Shown here: positions 1 to 11,102 of the stretch, in pieces
Position numbering within the stretch: the first letter of the stretch is position 1
How the letters are laid out: each line of letters starts with the position of its first letter
DNA from: Gnetum montanum
Lineage: Eukaryota > Streptophyta > Gnetopsida > Gnetales > Gnetaceae
Assembly (NCBI GenBank): GCA_015680685.1
Contig: MNCI01036516.1
Location: 21,949-59,827, forward strand
Reading direction: 5' to 3'
Length of the DNA: 37,879 nucleotides
The notes under the pieces: model-generated
What the model saw: the letters and a program-made list of their open reading frames with translations, nothing else
Told to the model about the DNA's origin: nothing
Databases searched by the model: none
Position numbers and translations under genes: made by a program

Positions 1-131
1 GGAAGACAACGAACGATTAACCCCAAGTGTTTCTTGTGGCATTAAGGCATTTAGTCTACGGAGTTCGACTGGATCGCGCGTGTACGCTCGTATTCGTATG
101 GTGGAGTGTAGGGGTACCTCGCCACTCATCA
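1..131 (+). mobile_element. Family-1 LTR, 3' end only (partial or solo LTR)
   Basis: The last 130 bases match the ends of the LTRs of elements A and B. The shared part contains the clause around GTGTAGGGGTACCTCGCC and ends in CTCATCA. The left part is cut by the window edge. The sequence after base 131 (GCAATGCC) is not the primer-binding site that follows a 5' LTR. This is therefore a 3' LTR or a solo LTR in plus orientation. Confidence 0.8.
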
Positions 132-598
132 GCAATGCCTCAATGGTACAACATGCCCTAGATATATGATCATTTGTACAGAAGCATGCAATGTTGATTA
201 TTCATAAGTAAGCTCTAGATTTTGATATCAAATCTAAAGAATATTCTAAAGTTCCATGTTTTGTTGAGTTGTTTAATTTTCCATTGATTTTTTAGAAACC
301 TGATCAAGAGATTGTTAGTATTTAGTATTTTTGATCTCATTAAGAATATAGAATCTATTTTCATACTATTTAATTCTTATATATGTATTTTTGTTAAACT
401 CAATCTTCTTAATTATAAAAAGAAGTTGGTACTGTAACTAGATAAAAGTAATTATATTTGAGTAATCAAATATTATATCTTAGTAATTCTTATGACTTTT
501 ATCATCATGAAGAACATTTGTTTAATAATTTTTCTTTTTCTCTAAAAAAAAAAAGATTCTAAGGAAAGGAATAAGGTATTAATATCAAGAAAAACAAA
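132..598. other. AT-rich intergenic DNA, nothing recognised
   Basis: There is no open frame, repeat or structured RNA that I can support. The stretch separates the left LTR fragment from the target duplication of element A and contains only short A and T runs. Confidence 0.6.
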
Positions 599-603
599 GC
601 AAG

Positions 604-1405
604 TGATGAATCGTGGTTTGTCAGGCCCGGATATTGGGTATGCGATATCGTAGCTTGGATATGATATCGTATACGTGATATTGTGATTCCTGTGTTAGCT
701 TATAAATACAACACTCAAGTGCATAGTGAGGGAGAATTTTTTGAAGAGTTAGAAGTTCGTTTCTTTTGGCAATTTAGTTTTTAGTTTCTTTCTTTCAAGC
801 TAGTTATTCTTAATGCATGCTTGTAGTGTGATGTTTGTAATTGTATGACACCTTTGTTTGAGTGTGACATACTTGGACACGTGCATGACCAGCAATAAAG
901 ATCGAGATTACTTTCATCATTGCAACATTTAGTTAGATTAATTTTGTTGTTTTAATTATTTAATGCCTTCTTCAGTTAACAGTTTATTTATTGTCATTTA
1001 CTTTTCCTATCATTAAGTGGAATGTGTATGCCTTAATCACAAGGGTTTAAGTGTGAATACTTGGCATGCTTAGCAGTAATCCCATGAAGTACAAGACCTA
1101 TACAAATGGTTAAAGATGAATACCATCGCCATAGGCTAATTTAGGTTTTTCTTCCATTATTAGTTTAATCAATTTATCTTTTCTGATATCAAGAGTAATG
1201 TAGAATTAGAACAACATCATATGCCTCACTCTAGACTAAACCATATGTGAAAAAGCTACTACTAGTCCAAGTGGAAAGATAGTGAACTACGATCAACATG
1301 TAACTATTTAGGTGCCACAACTAGTCCATCCATGTAGTTCAACCAAATCACATGTACACACTTGTATTCATATGGTTGAGCGTAGGGGTATCTCACCACT
1401 CATCA
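604..1405 (+). repeat. 5' LTR of element A
   Basis: This 802-bp LTR has TG...CA ends. U3 carries GATATT/GATATC motifs at 630, 644, 663 and 677. A TATA box, TATAAATA, lies at 701-708, and a polyadenylation signal, AATAAA, at 894-899. The 3' LTR is 28 bp longer. Much of that probably reflects extra 14-bp units in U3. Confidence 0.9.
701..708 (+). promoter_or_regulatory. TATA box of element A 5' LTR
   Basis: TATAAATA lies downstream of the GATATC motifs and upstream of the conserved R region. The same box sits at the same LTR position in the A 3' LTR (9023-9030), both B LTRs (20888-20895, 25015-25022) and solo LTR C (26999-27006, minus). Transcription should start about 25-35 bases downstream. 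Confidence 0.75.
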
Positions 1406-1406
1406 T

Positions 1407-1424
1407 TAGCATCGTTGCCAGGGA
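1407..1424 (+). other. Primer-binding site, tRNA-Asp type
   Basis: Starting one base after the 5' LTR, TAGCATCGTTGCCAGGGA agrees at 14 of 18 positions with the plant tRNA-Asp primer site TGGCGCCGTTGCCGGGGA, which is typical of Athila elements. The core CGTTGCC is intact. Element B carries a better-preserved version. Confidence 0.75.
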
Positions 1425-1530
1425 TGGTGCTAGTTATCTAGATTAGTTATATTACACAAGATTGCTATAAAAGAGTATTAATGATATATCTTTCAAGAAG
1501 TATTCAAACACACACCATGAATTGAGAACA

Positions 1531-3869
1531 ATGTCTCACTCACATGGAAATCATTATGAACCATATAGTGCACCTATTCATTGGAGAACTAATGAATTAT
1601 ACAATGAAGAAGATTGGAGTGATCCACCTTATGGAGGGGTTTTTCATGACCAGGCCACCCTAACGACACTCAAAGACTACATTCACCTAAGGCAGACAAT
1701 CTTGAAGAAGATGATATTAGTCTTGAACTAGGGAAGGACTCAAGGCCTAAGACCTCCTCGGTACTTAGAAATGATAAACCAAGGGACCATGAGGAACATT
1801 ATAGAAGCCATGGCTGTCCTACGAGTTCCTCCTTTTCATCTTCCCCATCAACTTCAACGTCTAGTTCTAATGAAGATGAACATATAGGGATAGAGCTCAA
1901 AAAAAGGGTCAAAATAAAAGCAAAAATCAAACCCACAGACACACTCAAGGTCATCAACATGAACATAAGCCCCATCATCACCAATGATCAAATAGAGATT
2001 TTAATCACAAGTTGTCTGATGATGATAAACCCCTGTTAGTTCCTAAAAGCCTAATGCACATCACAGAGGCCATTAAGATATCTCACATGCATTGCAAGAA
2101 GAGTCAACTACCTAAGCTCAACCTGAAAAATATTCCAAAATTTGTAAGAGGCTATGATTCAGATCCACAACATCTTTTATAAACCTTCCATGATGTTTGT
2201 GTGCTCAACAATGTGGACAGTAAATGGCAAAAGCTTAAGCTCTTTTCTAGCACACTAATCAACAAATCCAAAGTGTGGTATAGATCATTGGAACCAAATT
2301 TAATCAAATGATGGTCAACCATGTTGGAACTTTTCACTAAAAGATACTAGACCTATGTGTAAGTGTCCGCCTTGAGGAGCCAAATCCAAAGATTGAAACA
2401 AGGACAACAGGGATCCTTGGACATGGCCTTAGATAGATACTATGCCTTACTAAATAAATTTCTAGCTCATAGGTTTTCTGAGAAAGAGCAAATGATCCAC
2501 ATTATAGATTGGCTTAGCAATGAAACAAGGGTGAACCTTGGAAAGTATTCTCGAGGATGACTATATAAGCTCCAAGGCCACCAAGTCAAATAACTAATAG
2601 AGCATCTGACGAAAGGAGAGAGAGAATTATCTAAATGGGAGAATGCCAAAGCATTTCAGCAAGACCCAACTCTAGAAACAATAAGGGTTTGAAACTACAA
2701 TGAAGAGAAAACAACCAATTCTAAAAGGGTGATAGGTCCCAACCTTTGCCAATACAAAAATTAATAGATGAAATTAAGGCAAAGCATAACAAGATGACTG
2801 TATGGGCAAATGAACAAAGTGTGAACTTAGAAGAGACTATTGGGGAGAAGGTCATCCAAAATAGACTTGGCAATCAAAACAAACAGAGGGCACAAAAATT
2901 AGAAATAGTTAAGAATGTTGTTCGGCATCCAGGGAGAATGTCTAAGGGTAAAAAGGCCAAAGGCTTGACTAAAAATAATGAAGATGGATGTGATGTTTGT
3001 TTATATGACCATCCAAAGGGCCATTACCCATTCTTGTCACATCTATATGAGCATTAGGCAAGGAAGCTTTACCCAAAATTCATAGAAAGGTATCAGTTTA
3101 GGTGCATACCTATTCCACAAGGTAATTATGGATAAACCCATAACCCATTTTACTATCCTAAGGGGAGCTATTACTAGCCTCAACACTTTGCTCCACCACA
3201 ATGGCAAAACTCACAGGCATGGGGAAGGTCACCATCTAGCCAGCTACATCCTCCCTGGCCACCAAAACCAAATGCCTACTATGTTTAACATCTTGTTTCT
3301 CCAACCAATTCTGAACCATCTACTTCTAATTGTCATTATTACTCTCTTGAGTACCATCAACCCATGTCTTCTCTTGAGGGATCACCACCTCATACTTCTC
3401 ACACTTCACCTCATCCTTGGTATTATCATCCTTCACCTCCTTCTACATCGCCATCAGATGTATCGGACAATACCACATCACCGTGCCAACCAACGGATGT
3501 AACTTATGTTGTTCTATTAATGAAAGTAGGTTCCCTCCACAACATTATAAGCATCCCTTCTTTAGGCATGACCATAAGAAGAAGAATCAAAATTCTGAAC
3601 CTTCTTCACCTTCTAAACCAACCCAAGGAAAACCTAGTGCCACAGCTTCCTTAGCTCCATCAACAGCCCCTGTCACTATATCTAGGCCTCCACTCCACAC
3701 TCCAACATCCACACAATCTAGTGAATTCACCAATGTGAAGGGACACACAGATCCATGCATACTACCATATAGTCAATGGTGCCATAGTGGGCTGGATTTC
3801 CCTCATAATGTACACACACCATCTAACCTACCCCACTATTCTTTCCATAATCAGGTGTGTGACCAATGA
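1531..3869 (+). pseudogene. Element A gag, decayed
   Basis: The frame opens at ATG 1531 (MSHSHGNHYEPY...) and aligns with the better-preserved gag of element B. Both share the early block HWRTNELY followed by E/DEDW. The retrotransposon-gag core is recognisable around 2100-2560, with many stops and shifts. The zinc-knuckle region CDVCLYDHPKGHY (about 2990-3030) has the spacing C-X2-C-X3-H of Athila knuckles, but its last cysteine is Tyr here (element B has Cys). The C-terminal third is Pro/Ser/His-rich, in the frame near 3364 and then the frame near 3417. The role would be the structural capsid protein that packages the element RNA. The copy has many in-frame stops and several frameshifts and cannot make the full protein. 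Confidence 0.8.
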
Positions 3870-5885
3870 TTTCTCTACCCAGCAACCATACCACCAATAG
3901 ACACCTAATGGCTGGGGCATGACATGCCCCTAACATTTTATACATGCATGGATCCTATTCATCCACTTATTAATCCTAGCCACAACCAAATGTTTAGTCA
4001 TGGGGTCACCCCCCATTCTAATTTCTAGGATTCTTAAGTGTTATTTTATCTTTTTGTTTTAAGAAATTTTTTTCATTTCTCTATTTCTTTTACTTTTTCT
4101 AATTGTTGTTTTTAATTTTCCATTGTAATCTTGACCATGAATAGGTTGATCATGTTTCCCATTAAGGTGAGGCTTTTCTCTATGTTGCCTAGTGATAAGG
4201 GATTGATTATTCAGACATTGAGGCCATGACATCCATCCATCCATTCCATTAATAAGAGGTTCATGCTTTGGTCATAATGGTAATATTTTTCCTCATCCAA
4301 CTATAAATAATTTGATACTCATTGTGTCTGGAGAGACGAGTGAAGGACCAAGGTGGAATGACAAGGATGTGACATCAAGGGAATTCGTAGATTCTCTTTG
4401 GCTATTTCTATATGTTCTATTGTGTTGCTAAGGTTGTAACTATATCTTTGTAGATCTAATAAAAAATGGGAGTAAGAGGAACTTAAAATGGCACTAAATA
4501 AGCTTCTGTGGGTTCCATTAGAAAGATATGTACCCATGCCTAAAGGTAGGTGACTTCATAGAGCAAAAAACAAAAACAAAAACAAAAAAAAGAAAAAGAA
4601 AGAAAGAGAGTGATTCATTATGACACTCCTCTCTTACTCCTCCCTTGAACAAAATGTCAAGTGATGTTACTCCTCACAACTCTAGTAGGCTTATGGTTGT
4701 TTGTTGATGGGATGAAGCAATGCAGTGTTATTGTAATGTGGTATGGACTTGGTCTGGAACTTGGAAAGCCAAACACATGGTTATTTAACCACTAATTACA
4801 CACAAGATTCCATTGTGACCATCATTAGAAGCCTCATGTCTTGATTTCTGTGATCCCTTCTACACCCATCTCATCTCGTAGTTCGAGTGTTCATAACTTA
4901 TGGTTGGTGTAATGTAGAGTTATTATCTCAACTTGGTGGCTTTAACATGTGTGTTTTGTTCATAGGTATATGTTCCATTCAAATTCTCTAGTGCTCACAG
5001 ACATTAGAGGTGTGGTTCCATGAGGGCATCATAGGCTAGAGCTTGATTTGGGGAGGACCCACTGGTGTAACTTTTGTAACTTGTCCGTATTGCACATGAC
5101 CATATTATTTTACACCCTTAAAATGCTCACCTAGTGAACTATCATTTCCATTATCATTTTAATCAATCATTCCTCAACAATTACTATACAACCTTCATCC
5201 TAGTCTCTTTTCACAAATTTTAATATATGACCCCACCATGACATACTTCTAGTGCCTCAAAATTAATTTTCTAAAAACCCCAAAGCTTCCAATTTAATCT
5301 CTAATACTTCATTACATATAGAAAACTTATTATTCCCACTTAGTCCTTGTATTTAATGCATTTTTATGGGAATGCAATATCATGTATGCAATGTCACATC
5401 TAACCCGATATCAGGTACACAATACCAGGTATGCAATATTGGGTCTCCCCTACCTATATATACTAATGACCCTACCTAGTTTGAGTTTATTTCTTTCATT
5501 TAACACTAGGGAAGTTGTTGAAATTTTCCTTTGTAACTTAGAGCTTTACATCTCTATCTTCCAAGTGTAATATCTCGCTCCCTTACATTCTGATTTCAAT
5601 TCTATCTAATCCTAGTTGAACCTGGAGTATTCAGTAGGAAGTGCGCATATTTTTTTTTCTTGAAATTTGCCATCATCTGAAGGATATCATAGGGGTAATA
5701 AATTCAATTTTTACAAAAGAAACATTTTGTGTTTAAATGACAAGTTAAGTTTTATCAATCACTTAGGCCACCCAAATGATTTTAAGGTCAACAATAACAC
5801 CTTTTGGAGACACTTCTTAGAAAAATTTCTAACTCTAAAAATCACACTATGTAGTTATGAACTGTTAATTAAGGTAATGAGTAAG
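3870..5885 (+). other. Noncoding spacer between gag and second ORF in element A
   Basis: This 2-kb stretch lies where pol would be expected, but it has no long frame and no protease/RT/integrase motifs. Parts align with the equivalent spacer of element B. Examples are TTGTAGATCTAAY followed by an A run (about 4450) and GGGAGGACCCACT near 5053. It holds an A-rich tract at about 4566-4610 and an extra block at 5182-5795 that B lacks. Confidence 0.65.
5182..5795. mobile_element. 614-bp insertion inside element A, unclassified
   Basis: Aligning A with B shows that B has no counterpart to this block. It is flanked by the 8-bp direct repeat TCAACAAT (5174-5181 and 5788-5795). It contains several GATATC/CAATATC-like motifs (about 5376-5440) and a TATA-like CTATATATAC (about 5454). 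It may be a solo LTR or a small DNA transposon, but no clear terminal inverted repeats were found. An 8-bp duplication would fit hAT-type integration, and chance cannot be excluded. Confidence 0.4.
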
Positions 5886-5947
5886 GTATGAATTGATAAA
5901 AATTTCTCTACACAACCTAAGTAACAATGATTTTTGCATGATTACAG
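5886..5947 (+). other. Candidate mini-intron before the second ORF of element A
   Basis: The sequence reads ATGAGTAAG, then GTATGA (donor), and ends GATTACAG (acceptor) directly before ATGGCC. The length is 62 bases. Element B has the matching donor and acceptor 63 bases apart, with a TACTAAC branch-point-like motif. Splicing would join ATG AGT AAG in frame to the second ORF. The acceptor could instead serve a longer intron with a donor in the leader, as for the third ORF of Athila-like elements. No transcript evidence is available. Confidence 0.45.
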
Positions 5948-8724
5948 ATGGCCTCAAAAAGAGGAGATCAAGCAGGACCTTCCCAAGGAGAAGCTAAATG
6001 CCCGAGAGGATGTAGATGCTAGGAATCTCATGTAGAACATGTAGAGTAGGAGGCCCACTCATTTAGCATTCATCAAGAAACCCCTATGATATTGCAATCT
6101 AGCCACACATAAGGTGGCAAATTTAGAGCTCCAGAACCAAGGCAAGATCTCACGTTGTCCCCAGAATGTCTCGAAGCCATTTAGGAGAAGTCGACCTTTG
6201 CAGTTGTGATCATGAAGCTCAATTGTGGGCCTTTCATTAAGTTTGCCCCTGAACTAGTGAAGACTCAACTTAAGGCATCTCAATTATGGCCCATTCTCTT
6301 GAAAATTGGTGACTAGTGTTTGGGTGAAACATACCAATTCTAGCATGGCAAGGACGAAGGCACCATTGCCAATGTAGGTGGTGTTTCCATTGATTTTTCT
6401 ACAAAGGCCATTGCAGAGGTCCTGAATCTTCCAAATGAAGGACCAAAGGTTGCTCATTTTTCCACTCGCTTGGACATAGATGCAAGAAAATTATGGTTGA
6501 AACAGGCTTACAATAAAGAAAATAAAGTTGATAGAGGACTGACCTTGGAAGAGAGGATTTACTTTAAGATTGACACTTATCATATTTTTTCCATCAAAGT
6601 CTTAAATAGACTATCTACTTATGAGGTACAGGGTAGTGCAATTTTTATAGGAAAATTTAATGCAAATCTGCCCCATTTATATCTAATGGAAATATTAAGG
6701 TAATTTGAAGAAAGAAAGATAGGGAAGATTGCCTTGCCTTTCCCTTGTCTCATCAAGAAGCTATGTAGACATGCTGGAATCTTGGGCTATATGAATGATG
6801 TTCCTAGAAAGGCCCAAAATGCTTCATATGCTAAACTACTCAAATTGCCAGTGCTAAGGAAAGACATTGGCGAGCAATTAGAGCAAGAGAAAGAATGAAT
6901 GGTTAGGTCCATTGCACCTCAAATGATAGGACCTAGCCAACAATAGGAAGTGGGATCCAACACACAACTCATAAGCCAACAAGTCCAACAATCACCACTG
7001 CCACAACAAGACTATCGACTGTCCATCAGTCACCTTCATACAATCGCTAAGATGGTTAGTTGCAGGAGTCGTGATGCTGAGAATTTATTTAGGGTCATTG
7101 ATGATGTCATGCAGCCCATTGTTTTGGCTAACCCTACAAGTAAGCACATTTCATTAATTTCAAGAGGAGAGTTCTGGTGGTCTCAGCAAATCTCTGGGAA
7201 TGTCGTATCCTTCTAAGTCTAATTACAAACTAGTGAAGGTGCCATGGTTGTGGTCATGTAGCACTACGATGTGGTAGGTGCAGCAGAGGTGGTCAAAAAC
7301 CACATCAAAGAATCTTTTAACATCCCTATTGTGCCACTAGTAGATTTCACAAGAGCACATGATGCTCAACTTTTGGCTAGTTCCTCAGTGACTCCTATGG
7401 AATATGAGGATGTTTTCAATCACTTGTTGCAAACAGGACAAGTCATGATTTTTTTATTTGACATCCCCCAAGATGTCATAGTAGTACAATCAAACCTCAT
7501 TTCAACCAAAGAAAAATTGGTCATGGTTGAAGTTAGGGCCAAACACACAGAAGCAGAGTTGTAAAGACTACAAGAAAAGCTCATCACCCTACAAGCTAAA
7601 TGAAGGGATCCTTCCCAATTTATCATAGCTAACCAATTGGATGTTTTCAGAACTGAGCAACTGAATAAATTGTTGGAGGAAAATAAAAAGGTGGCAAGGG
7701 AGAAAGAATATGCTAATTTAGATGCTTCAAAGATAGAAGCTCAAATGTATGCACATGTTAAAGCTCTCAAGTCCTTACAAGAGGAGAATAAACAACTTTC
7801 TACTAAAAATATTCAATTGATGATAGTTAAGAAATAGAAGAATGCTTTCAAAGAAATTTGGCAATAGATGCAAGCGCAATTAGTTTGGATCAACCAAGAT
7901 ATGAATTACTTTACGAGGGAGAATAGAATCCTTTCCATGGAGGAGGTCTACACCATCCATAAAAAGATGGCAATAGAGATAAGTGTGTGGCAAAATGAGG
8001 CCAAGAAGCACGAGAAGTTAAAAGAGCACTTTTGTGATCAAGTGGAGATGTATGAGGAAATCATCGAAAAGGACATCCATATGGCTAAGGCTCACATTAA
8101 CTCTTTCAGTGCTCAACACATTGATTGGAAAGCCATACTAGATACATATGCCTTCATTCACCAAGTAGAACTAAAAAGCCAGGACCTATAAATTCAGGAC
8201 TTAATAGAGTACATGGAGTTGAAAAATATATGATATGCTAACTTGGCCATGTTATCAATAGGGAATCCAAGAACTAATCTTGAGAAACAGGTAGCTACCA
8301 CTTATGTTAAGTATGAGATAAATTTTTCCGAACATAAGAAAACATTACAAAAATTAGAAGTTGCAAAATCTGAATTAGAAGTGGTCAAAGTAAGCTACCA
8401 TGATCAAAAAGATGTAGAAGCAAACTTGGCTTGATGGCTAATAGATTACAGGAATTACAAGATAAAGCTAGAGCCTATGAAGAGGAACGATGGTAATTTG
8501 CTATGTGGTATGTCAAAGCAAACTAGATGTTTCCATAGCTACCGTGTTTGTGGGAGGTGCCAGCTACATCAAACATTGGAACATCAACATGGATTGTGCA
8601 TGATCCTTGGACAAAAGAAGAGAAATTGTAGGTACTTCTCACCCATCAACAATCTCAGAAGCCTACAAGGCTAAACAAAAGGAAAGCACCAATGGAGGAG
8701 CCACCACCTTCGGGAACCACATGA
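5948..8724 (+). pseudogene. Element A second ORF: plant-transposon-protein domain plus coiled coil, decayed
   Basis: From ATG 5948 one frame runs to about 8430 without a net frameshift (about 828 codons). Roughly 18 in-frame stops interrupt it, many of which look like former CAA/CAG or CGA codons. A single shift near 8431 then leads to a frame ending at TGA 8722-8724. Visible parts are: a basic start (MASKRGDQAGPSQG); a globular region about codons 75-310 with GGVSIDFSTKAIAEVLNL and LPFPCLIKKLCRHAG, which closely resemble the 'putative plant transposon protein' domain of Athila-type ORFs; a Gln-rich linker; and a long charged coiled coil (about 7500-8430), for example LEENKKVAREKEYA. The function in that family is unknown; an envelope-like or accessory role has been suggested. 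In element B nearly all of this ORF is deleted. Confidence 0.65.
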
Positions 8725-8890
8725 GTTCTAACATTTTGCATTTTGTATTTTGTGTTTTGTGTCCATGTTTTGTATCTCCCATACTATAGCATGGTTAGTC
8801 AGTAGTAGTCAATAATCCCATACCTTCATAATGTTTTTTAAGAGGCTCATTTCTCATTATATTAACTCAAGGATGATTTTTTTTAGTCAT

Positions 8891-8897
8891 GGGGGTA
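8891..8897 (+). other. Polypurine tract of element A
   Basis: GGGGGTA lies immediately before the 3' LTR start (TGATGAATC). This is the usual position of the plus-strand primer. The preceding TTTAGTCATGGGGG context resembles the element B junction (CAGTCATGGGACTA). Confidence 0.6.
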
Positions 8898-9727
8898 TGA
8901 TGAATCACAATTTTCCAAGCCCTGATATCAGGTATGTGATATCAAGTATGAGATATCAGGTATGTGATATCGTGGCCTAGATACAATATTGTATACGTGA
9001 TATTTTGATTCCTGTGTTAGCCTATAAATACAACACTCAGGCACACAGTGAGGGAGAAGTTTTTGGAGAGTTAGAAGTTATTTTCTTTTAGTAGTTTAGT
9101 TTTTAGTTTATTTCTTTCAAGCTAGTTATTCTCAATGTATGCCCATAGTGTGATGTTTGTAATTGTATGACACCTTTGTTTGAGTGTGACGTAGTTGGAC
9201 ACGCACATGACTAGCAATAAAGATTGAGATTACTTTCATCATTGTAGCATTCACTTAGATTAATTTCATTGTTTTAATTACTTAATGCCTTCTTTATTTA
9301 ATAGTTGATTTATTGTTATTTACTTTTCCTGTCATTAAGTGGAATGTGTATGCGTTAATCACAAGCATTTAAGTGTGAATACTTGGCATGCCTAGTAGTA
9401 ATACCACAAACTCCAAGACATGTACAGATAGTTAAGGATGAATACCATTTCCATAGGCTAATTTAGGTTTTTCTTCCATTATTAGTTTAATCAATTTATC
9501 TTTTCTATTATTAGGAGTAATGTAGAATTAGGACAACACCATATGCCTCACTTTGGACTAAATCATACATGACAAAGCTACTACTAGTCCAGGTCGAAAA
9601 ATAGTGAACTACGATCAACATATAACTATCTAGGTGCCACAACTAGTCCATCCACAAAGTTCAACTATATCACACATACATGCTCGTATTCATATGGTTG
9701 AGTGTAGGGGTACCTCGCCGCTCATCA
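8898..9727 (+). repeat. 3' LTR of element A
   Basis: This 830-bp LTR is homologous to 604-1405. U3 begins with a 14-bp array: GATATC occurs at 8924, 8938, 8952 and 8966. TATAAATA lies at 9023-9030, and AATAAA lies in R. It ends CTCATCA, followed by the target duplication GCAAG. Confidence 0.9.
8923..8971 (+). repeat. 14-bp GATATC minisatellite in U3
   Basis: There are three full units of the type TGATATCAGGTATG and the start of a fourth, with exact 14-base spacing. They sit about 55-100 bases upstream of the TATA box. The palindromic GATATC core is the most constant part and the rest of the unit varies. The same periodicity is seen in solo LTR C. Confidence 0.8.
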
Positions 9728-9732
9728 GCAAG

Positions 9733-10249
9733 TTAAAGCTATGGATTGTATAAAATAATTTGAAGCTAAATAGATGAAAAATCAAGATAATTTCCATGAT
9801 AAAAATGATCAAATATAAATAAAGAAACCAAAGAAGACAAAATATTTTGTAAATAATTTTACTTTTACTACAAAGAGTATTGATTAATCTAGACAATTAA
9901 TGTGTAAGATATGTAAGAAGACCATTGTCTACCCATGGATAACATCTTTTGTTGACATGTAGTCTTTAGAAGATTACAAAGAGATATGACGTTAGGTGAA
10001 TTGTTATGTTCATTATGTGCTAAAATTTACTTTTGTACCTTCTTCTCCCACAAAATGGTATTTCACTAAAGTTTTCTATTGCTACATCAAACTCTTTTGC
10101 TATTTTAAGTTCAAGAACAAATATTAAAAATTATGTAAATGTTGTTAGGGCCATGACCATCCTCTTTATTAATAATTAATTTTCTTCTATTATTTATTAG
10201 AAGCATCTATTGTAAGATTATTTACCTAATTAGACATCCCTAAAATAAA
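9733..10249. other. AT-rich intergenic DNA
   Basis: Nothing could be supported here. Short minus-strand frames over this stretch are AT-rich and show no recognisable protein. Confidence 0.55.
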
Positions 10250-11097
10250 GGTGGCTATTTTCTTCACCTGTATGATTTGAAATTTAGAGATTTTTGGAAG
10301 CAAACTTTAATCTCTATAACCAAACTTACATGGGAGGTGTAGATCCAAGTGGATAAATCTTGGGTTAACTATATAGGCATATGTTACCCTAACATGTGGA
10401 CTAGTTCGACTTAGGCTTAAAGGATCTAGAAGGCTATTAGGAAAGGTTGAACCTTCCTTTAGTTATTGGGGTGACGAAAATTTGAGGAAGCACACATCCT
10501 AGTGAAAGGATTACTACCTAGATAAGCCTATCATAAAACAATCGAGAAATTCTTTCTAGACATGGTCCCTCATGTTTCATGATTTAGGGGAATTTTGTTA
10601 AGGATTGGCATTGTTAAGGGTAGTGAAGGATTCCCCTATCTCTAAATGATAGAAATAGGTATGCCAAGTTTAGCCAAATCCTAGAGATCCTTCAAAGATA
10701 TGACCCTCTCAATTGAATTCATGAGGAAAACTTGTAATTCGATTCCATAGATAACAAATAGTGGATATCTTACCTCTTTCAATAGTCCTTCACTAACGTT
10801 CAGGGTTGGGATCTAATTTGAATGTTACATTACTAGCTAAAGATGAATTTTTAATCTTGTTGTTATCTCATCATGTTGTTGTCACAAAGGCAAATCTTCA
10901 ATGGTATGGATTTTCTCTTGCATCATGTTGCATCTTAGGCTACAAGGAAATCAAGACAAGAAGACATCATTTCATGGAATGTTACTTTATAAAGGCAACA
11001 TGTTTTTTTTTGTGCACGTGGATGGTGATTTTGTGGAATCATTGGTAATCTATGATTACTAAAAGGCCTATCATGTCATTCCTAAACACCTACATTA
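10250..11097 (+). pseudogene. LINE 3' ORF remnant, left half (split by element D)
   Basis: The segment ends in a frame at 10806-11048 that resembles the C-terminal zf-RVT region of plant L1-type LINEs. It shows a Leu-rich start, then TKANLQWYGFSLASCCILG, then RRHHFMECYF with a following Trp-rich stretch, matching the Cys/His layout of that domain. The upstream 500 bases are broken by stops and are assigned only by continuity. The sequence continues beyond element D at 14906. The left boundary is uncertain. Confidence 0.45.
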
Positions 11098-11102
11098 GAA
11101 TT

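Larger units (their letters stand above)
604..9727 (+). mobile_element. Element A: complete non-autonomous Ty3/Gypsy-like LTR retrotransposon (family 1, Athila-related)
   Basis: The 9124-bp element is bounded by two LTRs starting TGATGAATC and ending CTCATCA. A perfect 5-bp target duplication GCAAG lies at 599-603 and 9728-9732. Internal order is LTR, tRNA-Asp-type primer site, gag, long noncoding spacer, second ORF, short purine tract, LTR. No protease, RT, RNase H or integrase motif was found in any frame, and the same is true of sister element B. Mobility would therefore need enzymes supplied by another element. The LTRs differ visibly from one another (roughly 15 percent by eye), so the insertion is old. 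Lineage assignment rests on the primer site, the gag type and the second ORF, and is inference. Confidence 0.88.

Noticed and set aside
3870-5947. Hidden pol in the spacer of element A
   Set aside because: I looked for DTG, YxDD, RNase H and integrase HHCC/DDE patterns in the frames and found none. The B spacer is also empty.
7420-7626. Minus-strand open frames inside A, B and the LINE (for example 7420-7626, 22279-22548, 37042-37311)
   Set aside because: They lie opposite recognised coding frames and have no family features. They are shadows.
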